Assembly: GCA_003427395.1 (NCBI GenBank)
Contig: BFEA01000570.1
Coordinates: forward strand, 512,020-567,821
Direction: 5' to 3'
Length of the DNA stretch: 55,802 nucleotides
DNA from: Chara braunii
Taxonomy: Eukaryota > Streptophyta > Charophyceae > Charales > Characeae
Made by a program: the position numbers and the translations under genes. The notes beneath the pieces are model-generated. The model ran no database searches, was not told the DNA's origin, and saw only the letters and a list, made by a program, of their open reading frames with translations. How positions within the stretch are numbered: the first letter of the stretch is position 1; every line of letters begins with the position of its first letter. Shown piece after piece: positions 21,690 to 32,931 of this stretch.

Positions 21690-23912
21690 ACACGTTCATG
21701 TAAGTCCTTAAACAATCGTCTCAATCAAGGAACACGGGTGTGGCGGGAAAGGATCAGAGAAGTCTGTTGGGGGGTGGAGCGAAAAGGAAGGGTCAATATT
21801 CGACCAGTCGTTCAAGATGAGGCGGTAGTTCCTGCATTTTACCAACTCCTGCCGTTGCTGGTCTTCCCTATCCCCACTCCACTCTACTCTCGCCACCCGT
21901 CCACCTGTATCCCCCCCCAGCCAGTCTCTCTCGAAGGAGGATATTGCCTTCCTAATATCCTGTTTAGTGTGAAAGAGGTCCAACTGACACTTCAAGGTTT
22001 GCCACTTTCTCATAAGCTCCATCTGGATTTGTTGTTGGATCTGCTCCGTGGCTTCAGACCCTTCTATCTGCACGCCCTCCCTGACCAGGAGGCAACGTTG
22101 CCACCAAAGGCCCCCAGAGCACCGCTTTATGACCTAAATTAAACGTATTTTCTGTGAATATGGGCAACTCTTGGGCCTGAGGCCAATATCCTAAAAGTAT
22201 CGCCCTCCAAGTCCAGGGCCACGGGGTGTAAGGGATCATTTTTCTCCAAATTCTATCCCACCATCACCGTGTTAGTTGCGCTGTCAGACATTGCATAAAG
22301 ATATGTCCAATGGTTTTTGCACTCCTCCATGGTGGGAAGGTTCGCAAACATCATGCACACGAGGGAAGGGCTTGACGTTTTTGTTCCAGGTTCGTATGAT
22401 TAATCAGCCAGTTCATAGTTGATAGACACTGATGTGCTATCTGCCACTGTAAAGAAGCAATCTTCGCAGGTTTTTCTTTTCGGCCTTGGAACCGGGATAT
22501 TGGTGTCAAAAGGGAGCGGTCCACATTGGGGTGCTTTGCCCACCTATCTATTATTTTGTCCTTAAGGTAGCTTTTGGGCTTGAGCATTTTATATGTGGAT
22601 TTCAAAGTAAACTTTTGAAGGCTGATCGAAGCGGCAGAGTCTGCTCTTCTCGCTGTGGGTTTCCACTTTCATTCCAGAGGGTCGAAAAAGAGGTCTTGAA
22701 TTTGGATGTCAGGCTGGAAAACGCGGGCTTCCTCACCCACTCCAAGAACCCTAATTTGAAATATGTCAGTTTTGTCTTGCCAGATGAAGGAATCTCGCCC
22801 TCCTCGCATTGCTCTTGATTTGTTAATTGCATACATTTCCACAAGGACGTCTTGTGCCCGGGTCATATCCATCTTCCCCACCTGATCATAGGTCCCTCTT
22901 ACTGCTCTCCAGTTTCCTTCCTGCAGGGAGGGGCCTTTCCTCAATGTTCAATACCAGGACAACGACACCGCTTCAATGAGTATATCTAGACTGTGACCAA
23001 TGTGGTGACAATATTTCAAGGCCTTATGTAGTTCGTTGGCTGTTTTCCAGTCACCGCGGTCACAGTCCCATATATCTTGAATTCGAATAACCCCGTTTTT
23101 CACCCAGCTCTTCTATGGGGTCTCCGAACTGCACATGACCTAGCCCAAACTGTCAATGAGCCAGCGGAGAGGTTGGCGAAACACCTCCTCCAACCTCTCC
23201 GGGGGTTGACTGTCCGGGAGGGGGAGTTTCCGCCAGCTTCGTAAAAGAGTCGACCAAAAGAAGTCCATTAGTTCCTTGGGTTTCCCCCTCCTCCATGACC
23301 ACTTTCGCGGGATAGTCCAGTAATGGTCCTCTAGCCAAGTGAGAGGGTGCACACTCGGGAGAGCTAAGGGGGCCATACGGGCCAGATGTTCTAAGGCCAA
23401 GGGTCGCCAAGGATTATCTGTAGCAAAGATTAGCTTTTTGATCCATTGAAGACAAAGTGCCGTAACCTGTGTTGCAGGGTCAGTTATTCCTAATCCTCGT
23501 ACAACTTTAGGCTGTATTATTGAGTCCCATGCTACCCGACTTTTTACGTTTGTTAGTTCTCCGTCTCCTCATCATAAGAAAGCCGCCACCTTAGCTTTTA
23601 GTTCACGTAACGCTCCCCTGCTCAGTGGCCACACCAACGATTTATACTAGAGCGAGGCAAAAACCACATTATTGATCAGCAGCGCACGACCAAAAAGAGA
23701 TGTGGTTTTGTTTTGCCAATTGGACAATTTGGTTAGGGCAGGGGAGCTGATCCATTGATCGTTAGTTAGTGGGCAGCCGGTTGCTGTCATCGACACCCCT
23801 ATGACTCTAAGCGGGGCCTCCAGGGGTGGCCAGGAAACACGGGGAATTTTTGGGGGGCAACCTCCCTGATGGTGGATCCACCATCCCTGTGTCTTGTTCC
23901 CCAATTGATTGT

Positions 23913-23945
<33 letters not shown>

Positions 23946-24570
23946 GCTAATTTTTAAGCCCAACCAATTCAATTACCTGTCAAATCTGGACAGGACGGCC
24001 TTTCAAGATTTTTTTATTGTCATTATAGTATTACGGGGAACCCTGTAGCAGTCACATCCGTGCTCAAGCCTCCAACGAGGGAACATGCGGGAGCTGCACC
24101 CACCAGCAGGTGTGATACCTGCTACAGAAAGTGGGCGATACCACCCAGGGGTCAGCCGGTAGCATCAGGACCGAGCTTCTTCGATGGGCCAGTCACTGTG
24201 CCTCCCCTCCGGTCCCCTTCCCCTATGAACATCAACGGTCTCTGCTCAATGCCACTCGGGGGGACCAACGGGATATCTCTAGGTGGCGGGCGCCAAGCTT
24301 GCTCAGGAAGGTGTATGAGGCCAATGGGGATTGAACCCAAAACCTCATGAATGCCACTTCCGTGCCTTACCAACTGAGCTAGGACCTGGGAAAACTTTTC
24401 CATCATCCCGTGAATCTCTTCCATTCTCTTCCATGTTGCCAGTGGTGGCCTCCACCATAACTGTGAGATCATCCACAAATAGGGAACACACCGGGACTGC
24501 ATCTTCGGAGATATTGGTTATTTTGATCCTGGTGATGTCCTTTGGGCTCGACGCTGGATTCATATCCTCC
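21690..24570 (-). mobile_element. LINE remnant, RT catalytic box to C-terminus, many frameshifts
   Basis: Pieces in order on the minus strand are as follows. 24575-24345 has LFVDDLTVMVEA, the RT catalytic box in DD form. 23904-23647 has LSNWQNKTTSLFGRALLINN, matching the LFGRALVISS segment of the LINE at 30.6 kb. 23400-23140 is a Trp-rich connection region. 22605-22351 has SLQWQIAHQCLSTMNWLINH. 22240-21708 ends in a helix like that after IWTARNARVF. Frames shift repeatedly, so this is a pseudogene. A SINE is inserted between the first two pieces. The part of the RT expected upstream of 24.57 kb is present but on the opposite strand (next but one entry). No A-tail was located with confidence below 21.69 kb. 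Confidence 0.7.
23915..24390 (-). mobile_element. tRNA-derived SINE nested in the LINE remnant
   Basis: On the minus strand it starts near 24388 with GGTCCTAGCTCAGTTGG (A-box, 24381-24370), followed 31 nt later by GGGTTCAATCCCC (B-box, 24338-24326). A body of about 380 bp follows, and it ends in a 28-base A-tail (T-run 23915-23942 on the plus strand). It splits the LINE frame between MEKFSQ and NQLGNKTQ. The size, the internal Pol III boxes and the tail define a SINE. It would be transcribed by Pol III and mobilised by LINE enzymes. I could not find a clear target-site duplication. Confidence 0.75.
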
Positions 24571-24720
24571 ATCATAACGCCACCACCTGCATACAGTTAA
24601 ATGGCTGTCTGGCCCCCCCAATACGGTTGGAACTGTGGGTTCGCCAAGGAGACCCTATAGCGCCCTTTCTCTTTCTAATCATCATGGAGGCGCTGTCGGC
24701 AAATGTCGGGCTTCACATCG
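24545..24720 (+). mobile_element. Inverted LINE RT segment (domain with RQGDP motif)
   Basis: The plus-strand frame gives HHNATTCIQLNG and then LWVRQGDPIAPFLFLIIMEA, the standard RT region just before the catalytic DD box. That DD box lies immediately next to it on the minus strand. The segment is therefore the 5' neighbour of the minus-strand LINE remnant, turned around. This layout is what twin priming (5' inversion) of LINEs produces. Confidence 0.6.
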
Positions 24721-24828
24721 TTGAGAGCAAACGAGCGAAAAAAAGTCAGGATCTCTGCCGCTTACTCTGATAGAGCTACGAGTGGGCTCCACATCCTTGA
24801 GAGCAAACGATCGAAAAAAAGGCAGGAA
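24708..24828. repeat. Direct repeat of about 43 bp, 77-bp period
   Basis: GGCTTCACATCGTTGAGAGC... at 24708 and GGCTCCACATCCTTGAGAGC... at 24785 continue as similar sequence through an A-run and GGCAGGA / GTCAGGA. They flank the presumed LINE start, so the true 5' boundary of the LINE is uncertain. Confidence 0.75.
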
Positions 24829-24852
24829 AAAAACTGCGTGGGAGGGGAAAAG

Positions 24853-24965
24853 GATGTGTGTTGGCCGGTGCGCTAATTTTAGCGCTAATCACGTGCGCGT
24901 AAGCGCTGCTTCGGCAGCGCTTCCCGCTTAACCGTGATTAGGGCTAGGTTAGCGCCCCACACCCC
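24853..24965 (+). promoter_or_regulatory. Long imperfect hairpin with TTCG tetraloop in LINE leader
   Basis: At the apex AAGCGCTGC (24901-24909) pairs perfectly with GCAGCGCTT (24914-24922) around the loop TTCG, an exceptionally stable tetraloop in RNA. Further out, 24870-24893 (GCGCTAA...CTAATCACG) pairs with 24933-24955 (CGTGATTAG...TTAGCGC), and GTGTG with CACAC beyond. It lies about 350 bp upstream of ORF1. A role in the element's RNA (translation, packaging or processing) is an inference. Confidence 0.6.
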
Positions 24966-25298
24966 TCCCCCGTCCTTCTCGCTTTCATCAGCATGACAGG
25001 TGGATGATGGCGTGCAGGTGCTAAGTGTGATACACCTTGGTGGGAGACATGCAATGCGCGGGAAACAGGAATGGACGAAGAAGAAGCTCGGCTATGCTAA
25101 GTTGCCAACTCCCACAGTGGTAATCCCTCTCCTTACCTGAGTGGGGTGGTTGGTTTTTAAACCATCTTGTCCCTATTTATTGAGGCTTATTTAGAATATG
25201 CTTGGTAGATTTTTTTGGTTTTGGCATGTCTCGGTTTGATTTTGACCAAGTGTTTGTTAGTTTCGACCGAAACCCACCTGTCCCGTCCTCCATCGAAG

Positions 25299-26685
25299 AT
25301 GGCAGACAAAGCACCCCCAAATCCGGAGCGGTCAATGTCACAAGCCGAAAAAGATAGGATTAAGGGAATAGTGGTGGAATGTTACAACGAGGGATTGTTA
25401 CTGGATAGGCTCATCTCAGACCGGGTAGAAGTTGGAGAGGATTTTGTTCGGGTAACAGTCAATCCTGGGATTTATGCGGTGCAAGAGGAGGCTGGCCGAA
25501 AATGCGGTGTCAGTCTCCTTCGGAAAAGATGCTAAATCATTGCCCGTGAAAGTGAAAATCCGCCTAATTCGCATCCACGAGAATGGATGGGCTCAGAGTG
25601 GTGCAATTGATGCCCCTCCTAAGAGGGGCATCTTCCACAACGAGGGTTTTAATTTATTAACCTATGTGGCCTCCTCCAAAGCAATCGCCCAATGGATGCT
25701 TAGGAAAAAAGAAAACACGATTTCTTTGGATGGAAAAAACTACGAGGTGTATTTCAATCCATGGATGTCGGAGAGAGAATTATTCGAATGGAGGGAGGCC
25801 CACAGGTTTAATTTTTTTTGGATTCGCTGTATGTACGTGGCCGTGGCAGCACTCCCTTACTTGGCGGCGGCAGTCAGCGAAGCATTCGGTAAGGTTTTGA
25901 AGAAATATGAGACCTATGCTGATAAAACGTCACGAGAATTGAGGAATATTCGCTTTGATTTGGAACCCGGGGCTCGAATTCGTTATAAACCATATCTAAT
26001 AATAGATATGGAGAAGGGGGGGTACGTCGAAATCGAGGTAGTCCACGCCCAGACCCCGTGGTGCGCAGTGTGTCGTCAACATTTTCATTCAGAAAATGAC
26101 GACGCATGCCCTGCAAAAGCGAGCCCGGCTCCGGAAAACAGAGAAAATCAGAAATTCAACCCGTCGGGTTTGAAGGAAAAGGAAAAGAGTAAGGAAAACA
26201 CCGACAGCAGGGGAAAGGGAGATAGTCGTCAGAATGGAGGGAGTAATAAGAGTGATGGGAACAAGGAAAATGGAGAGGACCCTAAGCACGCGGGAGAAAC
26301 GGGAAAGGAGAAAGGGATGTCTGACGGCAGCTCCCCACGAGCGGATGTTGAAATGAGGGAGAAGGTGGATGAGGAAGGGGATTTGGAGAAGGGGGATTCC
26401 ACGGAAAGGCAGGTGGGCAAGGACAAGGAGCAAGGGACAGAACAGAGGACGGCGGAAATCGAGAAGACTACCCGTCCTTCGTACAGGGACGTACTTAGAA
26501 ATCAGGCCCCAAAGGGCATAAGTAAGAAGAAGAAGCAAGTGGTGAAGGGCAAGACCGGGGGTGGAGGGAAGGGAAAGAAACAGTGGAAGCTTAGGGAAAA
26601 GGGAACAGAAGGGTTGGGGAAGGAAAGGCCCACTTCTAGCAGCAAGGGATCAGAAGGGCGTCTGAGAGTTTGGGCACCAAGGTGA
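25299..26685 (+). CDS. LINE ORF1, nucleic-acid-binding protein (frameshifted)
   Basis: The ATG at 25299 opens MADKAPPNPERSMSQAEKDR. The frame then shifts by one base between about 25474 and 25500, and the second frame runs to a stop at 26685. The globular part (to about residue 220) has Trp and aromatic pairs, like the ORF1 domains of plant LINEs. A Cys/His cluster follows (CAVCRQHFH...C), resembling a zinc knuckle with a longer last spacing. The C-terminal 200 residues are highly charged (Lys, Glu, Gly, Ser) and probably disordered, ending in basic patches. In LINEs this protein coats the element RNA. The frameshift could be a mutation or an assembly error. Confidence 0.6.
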
Positions 26686-26782
26686 CAGAGGATCAGGGAG
26701 GACAGCAGGAGGGATCAAAGGGGGAGGGGTCTGGGTTGGCGGAACGTCAAACAAAGGAAAAATCAGGCGTCACCCCAACTCC

Positions 26783-26784
<2 letters not shown>

Positions 26785-26857
<73 letters not shown>
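26785..26857. repeat. C homopolymer, 73 bases
   Basis: An uninterrupted run of C between ORF1 and the middle ORF, translating as polyproline in a frame open from 26670 to 26867. Runs this long are unstable, so its length in the assembly is doubtful. Confidence 0.97.
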
Positions 26858-26859
<2 letters not shown>

Positions 26860-27008
26860 AGTGGTAATGACCAGCCTGAGTCCCCTGTTATAACAGAAAA
26901 TCTATTTAAAACAGGAGAGCAACCGGCTACCCCTGTTAAAAAGGGAAACAGCCGGAGGGGCAGAATACTTCGATTGGGACAGCGGGAGCAGTCAAGACGT
27001 TATCCTTA

Positions 27009-28220
27009 ATGTTTACAGGGAAGCAAACTAAAGGTACTGTCTACAACAATGAAGTATATGGGGAAGATCTAACAGATGATGAAGAAGAGGTTAAAAGTAA
27101 GATGAAGATGAATTTCGCGGTGATAAAAAATAAAAAAGTTATTATGTCGACCGAGGAAGAAGAGAAGGAAGTATGGGATACAGCGGAAGGGGAGGAGGAG
27201 GAGGAGGAAGATCCAATAGAAGATTTCATTTCCCCGATAGCAGACATGTTCGACGAATCAGAGGGAACAGGAGGGGAAACCAGGAAAACACACAGGCAGG
27301 AGGAAGAGAAGGGGGACAGGGAACAACGCTTTGCTTTTTCCTCACCTAGAGTGTTTCCCCAGGATGAGTGCCCGCAGACTAAAATAATTCCCAACACCTC
27401 CTCTGTGAAGCGCCTCAGAATAGAGGGATTGAAATACCAGGAAAGAAGGGGGGAAGAAGAGGGAGGAGAAGACTTAGAGGAGATAGTACAAAGTTCCCCC
27501 TTAAAAAGGGGGCGATCTCAAATCCTTAAGACAGCCAGACGTTCCCTAGCCATGGCAGCGCCAATACGGACCTTATGCAGAGGAGAAAAGGCCAAAGGCC
27601 AGATCTCAGAGTACTTGATACCCGTAATCTGCTCCTATGATGGGCACGGACTTAGATTCCTGACCATCATGGGGAAAGATGAGACGCTGATCCTCCCTTC
27701 TGTTGTCCTGCGAAGTTCCCCCTCCCCAGTGATGATCTGCAACCTAGTGAAAATTCTTTTATTGCAGAACCTGGGAGAGGTGGGAATTCTCACGGAACCA
27801 AAGATCACCCACCACCTGGTGGACATGCCGGATGGAATAAAGGTAGGGCTCAGAATAGCCTTCTTGGACCTGGCCCATATAATAAATAACAAATCTAAGT
27901 GGGATGACCTGAGAATATATTGGGTAGAACTCACTCACCTGGTCACTCCTCATTCGGACACAATCCAAAGCATCAGACTCCTGATGGGTTTGACTGCACA
28001 GGTCGTGGCAGACTGGGTGGTACAGTCTGACAACCGCACAACAATATTAGCAGACTCCTTTGCTGGTGCGCTCCTAAAAAGGAAAGCAGGTAAAAACCTG
28101 AACTTTTCGGTAGGAGAAATCCTGACAGCTGAACAGCCCGCGACGAGCAATGGAGAAAAGAATGAAACCCGCATCCAAGATCCGAGCGGCACAACTAACG
28201 ATAATGACCCTACTCAGTAG
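27009..28220 (+). CDS. LINE middle ORF, unknown function
   Basis: Encodes 403 residues. Residues 1-160 are very acidic (runs of Glu and Asp), with basic-hydrophobic islands. Residues about 190-370 look globular: alternating beta-like hydrophobic stretches (YLIPVICSYD, LRFLTIMGKD, LILPSVVL), a helix (NLVKILLLQNLGEVGIL), then more strand-like segments. The order strand-strand-helix ending LGEVGI loosely recalls a Nudix fold (helix ending EExG), but the catalytic Glu pattern is absent; I treat that only as an idea. The 140 bp upstream (26868-27008) are also protein-like in another frame, so the real N-terminus may reach back to the C run, or the ORF may once have been the end of ORF1. Its stop at 28218-28220 overlaps the ORF2 start at 28204 by 17 bases in a different frame, as expected for neighbouring LINE cistrons. 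Confidence 0.6.
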   Translation: MFTGKQTKGTVYNNEVYGEDLTDDEEEVKSKMKMNFAVIKNKKVIMSTEEEEKEVWDTAEGEEEEEEDPIEDFISPIADMFDESEGTGGETRKTHRQEEEKGDREQRFAFSSPRVFPQDECPQTKIIPNTSSVKRLRIEGLKYQERRGEEEGGEDLEEIVQSSPLKRGRSQILKTARRSLAMAAPIRTLCRGEKAKGQISEYLIPVICSYDGHGLRFLTIMGKDETLILPSVVLRSSPSPVMICNLVKILLLQNLGEVGILTEPKITHHLVDMPDGIKVGLRIAFLDLAHIINNKSKWDDLRIYWVELTHLVTPHSDTIQSIRLLMGLTAQVVADWVVQSDNRTTILADSFAGALLKRKAGKNLNFSVGEILTAEQPATSNGEKNETRIQDPSGTTNDNDPTQ

Positions 28221-31200
28221 GATCAGACTAGCCAGTTGGAACGTGAGAGGTTTGGGTGACTTAAATGATACATTCAAAAGGCAAAGGGTGACAGAGTGGG
28301 TACACTCCAAAAGGATTCAAATTCTGGGTTTGCAAGAAACGAAAATTGGGCCAGATAATGGAAATCTCAAATTGGTGGGGAGGGCCCCAACTGTGGTCCC
28401 CAGCAGTAGGGACGAAAGGGGGGGTAGCTATCCTCCTTGTTAAAAGTCTGGAAGTGGAGATTATTGATACATGTACAGACTTGGAAGGCCGTTGGGCTTG
28501 GATGAAATTGGCGGTGGCAGATGAAGACTGGGTGGTGGTGTCAGTATACACTCCAGTTGATTATGCAGCCCGGACCAATTTTTTCGCGGACCTTCCAAAA
28601 ATAATAGCGGACACAGCTAATTTAGTATTGTTGGGAGATTGGAATTGCACATTGAACCCGGGATTGGATTTTCCTAATGTCTTCCCCATTAGAAACGACG
28701 CACTGCTGATGACTGCCTTCATGGAATCCCAAAATCTGGCGGACGTGTACAGAACTCTCAACCCTAAGGTTCCAAGGTTTACCTGGCACGGCCCGAGGCC
28801 TTCCAAAAACGCACCCAAGCCCAAGAGGCGCTTGGACTTCATATTAGCAAAGGGAGACCCATGGGACATGTGCATGTGGTGTGACATTCTGATGGCATCT
28901 GTGTCAGATCACTATCCGGTAGTTATGGAGATTTTAACAAAGGAGATAGAACAGAGACACAGACCCCCCTTTCGCCTAAATATCTCGATCCTTAAAGACC
29001 CGGGGATATGCAAATGGATAGAATCCCAGATGCAAGCGTGGAACTCAACAAAGGAGTACTTTGAGGATCAGGAGAATTGGGTGGATGCAGGGATTGGTAT
29101 CCTACAATCTCCAATGATAGAATTTTCCCGCATGAAAGCGGCCGCCCGTAACTGGAAGGAAGAACAGCTCGTGAAAACCATTGAACAGGCTGAGGCCTAT
29201 GCAGGTACAGACCCCTTTTTGGAGTTCTACTGGTCAACCAAAAGACTTAAGGCCTTAAATGAGTTGGAGGAGCTGGAAATACAGAAACAGGCCGAACGCC
29301 TAGAATGGTTGAAGATTAAAGGTATCCTGGGCGACGATAAAATGACAAAGGAGACCTTTACATCTCTGATGTTACGTAAAGCATGTCCGGTAATGAGGAA
29401 ACTTTCTCACCTATTTGCACTGGAAGTTGACGTGGCCACTAAGACTGAGGACCTATGCGAGTATGCCATGCAATATTTTAAGGACATTGTGTCTACACGC
29501 AGACCGTATGATTCCTTTGATACTAATATAGCGGAGTACCACTCCTTTTGGGACTGCACTTCCGGACACTTGTCTGCTGAAGTGATGACCACATTGGAGG
29601 GCCCCATTACACTCGAAGAGGCGTCCAAAGCAGCACGCCTAATGGCGAAGGACAAATGTCCGGGCCCAGATGACGTCCCAATCGAATTTTTTCTTGCTGC
29701 ATGGAACTCCTTTGGTCAATTCTTCTGCGACATCTACAATGAAACACCGGAATCTGACACTCTACCGAAAGGAATGGTAAAAGGAATAATAACATTGCTA
29801 TATAAAAAAGGCGATAAACGGGAAATACGGAATTGGCGCCCTATTTCAGTGTTAAATGTTTCGTACAAACTGTTGGCAAAAATTCTAGCCCTGAGACTCG
29901 CCGCTATGCTCCCGATGTTAGTGGGACGGGAGCAAGGGGCTTTTGTCAAAGGGAGGTCGATTTTTGACAACATTCTAGCTACGGTACAAGCATTGGAAAT
30001 AATGGGGAAGGAGAAGAGGGAAGTAGCTATACTAATGCTGGACATGGAGAAAGCCTACGACAAGGTCGGCTGGGCTTTCGTCAATACATCGCTGATCAAG
30101 ATGGGGTTTGGGATCCACTTTCGTACATGGGTCAAAGCAATGTCCTCAAACGCAACTGCAACGGTCTTGGTGAACGGTCTGAAATCTGAGGAATTTATGC
30201 TATCGCGGTCTTTGAGACAAGGGTGCCCACTAGCACCGCTTATTTTTGTTCTACAGTTAGAAATCCTAATAGCTAATATCAGAACAAACCCGGAGATTGG
30301 AGGGCTCCGCATTTCCCCCTCAGTGCAATGGAGGGGGGGGGCTATTGCGGATGACCTGACAGTAGCTTGTGATAACTCCGTAGATAGTTTTATGGCATTA
30401 AGGGGTATCTTAGACGAGTATTGCTATTTGTCTGAAGCCTCAATAAATTGGGACAAGTCGGTTTTTTTCCTCCCCCCCCCTTTGAGATTTGTGTGGATTG
30501 GGGGATTAACAGAATCCCAGTAAATTCAGCTGAAAGATTTTTGGGGCTGCAAGTCTCCTTTTCAGATTGTTCCAGGGTCCAAGACAACATCTTAGCAGAA
30601 AGGGTGGCGGCACGGATAGCAGGTTGGGAACGCCGGAATCATCTCTCCCTGTTTGGGCGTGCCTTGGTCATATCATCTTCAACTTTTTCTATTCTATGGT
30701 TTCCCTTGACGATACATGCATTGGGCGGCGAAGCGTATAAAAAAATCAAGAATGCAGCAGTAAGGTATCTGTGGAAGCCAGACGCAGTGGACGACCAGGG
30801 TTTCTTATCCAAGGTTGCTTGGGAGGTGGTGGCTGCCCCAAGGGGGAAGGGAGGGCTAGGGGTCTTGGACCCCCTACAACAAAATACAGCCCTCCTGGCT
30901 AAATGACCTGTTCAGGCAATGATGGAAGTTAACCCAAAGATTTGGATGGAATTAGCGGAGTATATTTTAGGGACGGAATGGGACATGCAGGATCATTCAA
31001 AAGTATGGCCTTGCATGCTATTGCCATCCTCCTGCGCGCGGAAACCTACCTCGAGGACTTGGAGGAACATAATGGGGGCATGGAGCAAAGTCAAACCAAC
31101 GGAGCTTCTCCCCCCTACTACGAAGCAGGAGATCCTAAACCAGCTTCTCTTCGAAAACCCACGAATCCAGAGACCAGGGGGTGGAGTCTTCTCGGCAACA

Positions 31201-32430
31201 GACGCAGCGGGTAATTTTGGACACAGTTGGATAAAGAAGGGACTGGTACAGTTCAAAGACATATGGGACAAGGACCAATCTTCCTTCTTAGACATTGCTC
31301 AGATTCGAAGAAGACTGCCACGCTTGCATAATGTGGCCAAGCTTTATGTGGAGTTAATGGATGCAGTTCCAAAGGAATGGCTAACGCACCTCCAACCAGA
31401 GGTGGAACATGCAGCGGCCACGTGGCTTCGTCAGATAGGGAGCTCCAACCAAGTAATGCAGGTCCTGGGCCCTGCCTTAGTCTCGGGCCTCAGGGTACAG
31501 AAATGGGCTACACAGACAGGGTCTGAGACGTCAGGTAAACTCAAGTTGGTAAATAAGGATGAACACATCAATAGCACGATACAGATGGTGGAAGCAAGAG
31601 TACATTTTCAGAACATTAAAGGAAAGGAGAATGCGGTATTGCTGCGGGATGCAGACAGCTTTAGAGTAGAACCGCTGTTACTGGGATGGAAGGGACAGGA
31701 CAGGCAAGAGAACTTTACTCCTCTGTATCAGTACCGCCCGAAAAAGGGAGTCCAACTTCAACAGGCTAGGCTGAAGAAGAAGGCGGCAGGCCTAGCAGTG
31801 GAGAGGGCAGAGAAACACCAGCTACCAGGGGTTACTGAGCAACGGATTGGCAGCCTTTGGAAGGCGCTTACGAGGTTCCCAGTACAGAAGCAGGCTAGTC
31901 TCATGTGGTTGCAGTCATTATTCGTAATAGCCACAGCAACGTGGCTGTCGGATAGGGGGATGGAGGTCCCCACGCAGTGTTTGCGCTGCAACTGGGGATG
32001 GGAAAATATGATTCACCTTTGGTTATACTGCCCACTAGCAGATGAGCTTGTAATGTGGTGGAAAAAACACTGGGAAAATATAACTGGGGGCGAATTTGAT
32101 TGGTCAGATTTCTGGATGCTTATGGGTCTCCTTCCGGAGGGCATGGTATACACTTCGAAATGGGGGTACGTGGCGCTCTGTTGCAGGGGAATACTGATGC
32201 AGACTATATGGACAGCCCGCAATGCTAGGGTGTTCAGAGGAGAGGAGGTTTCAAAGACCCAGCAACAGAGGCAGATCAAATTGAGCATCAGGAGGATAAT
32301 TCGAGCCGATTGGCTGAAGAAAAATATAATCTGGTTTCAACAAACCTGGGCCCGTAACAATAGACTTGCCTCCCTTAACCAGGAGGGTCGATACACTATT
32401 TGCACCTGGCTCTCTGATACACACGACTAA
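28204..32430 (+). CDS. LINE ORF2: AP-type endonuclease and reverse transcriptase (two frameshifts, one nonsense)
   Basis: Starts at the ATG at 28204 (MTLLSRIRLASWNVRGLGD). The endonuclease has the Asn of SWNVRG, the Glu of LQETKIG, GDWNCTLN, LDFIL and SDHYPV, all expected for an AP-like nicking enzyme. The frame shifts at a G7 run (28418-28424) and continues to 30523. RT motifs in order are WRPISVLNVSYKLLAK, EQGAFVKGRS, LMLDMEKAYDKV, LRQGCPLAPLIF and AIADDLTV (catalytic DD). A second shift at a C run near 30470 leads to FLGLQVSF and LFGRALVISS. A TGA at 30904-30906 replaces a likely Trp, then the same frame runs to 32430 with a Cys/His zinc element (CLRC...HLWLYC) and IWTARNARVF. The ORF would be about 1400 residues. 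It nicks the target and primes cDNA synthesis there. As assembled it is broken. Confidence 0.85.
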
Positions 32431-32931
32431 TTAGGGCCGCTGTTAGGCCCAGTGGTGTAACAACTAGGATTCAGTTTTTTATAGGCAGGCTACTGGGTAG
32501 AGGAGGGAAGGTAATTGAGGAGGAAAATTCGCCTGTTATTGATTGATCCCCCCCCCTCACCCTGCTAGAAAGCAATAATGGTGAGCTATGTAGTTCTGAA
32601 CTACTTAGTCCCCAATACCTTTAAAGGGCTCCAAGGAACAGTAAATTTGGCATGCAATGGCAGCCCCTTTTACCTGCGCTTCAAGTTTTCAGTTTTTTTG
32701 GAGAGTGTTTCAGCTACTAGGTGGGACGCTGGGCCCGGTTCCTAGCAGTAGGAGTCAGAACTTGAGTAGGAGCTGGGTCCTCGAGCATGGCTCGTAAACA
32801 AAACTGGCTGAAGCTGCCAGGGTAGCTCCGGGTTGAATTGTGAGGTCCCCGGCCTCGTTCCATCTTTTGCTTTTGAAATGGAATGTAAAAGCTTTCCAAA
32901 AAAAAAAAAAATAAAAAAAAAAATAAAAAAA
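32431..32931 (+). other. LINE 3' UTR and A-rich tail
   Basis: About 470 bp without a coding frame, including a small perfect hairpin (GTAGTTC / GAACTAC at about 32590-32604). It ends in an A-rich tail interrupted by two T (32898-32931). The tail is followed at once by the candidate target duplication at 32934. Confidence 0.75.

Noticed and set aside
27600-28000. Active Nudix hydrolase in the LINE middle ORF
   Set aside because: Only the strand-helix order is suggestive; the catalytic Glu motif is missing.
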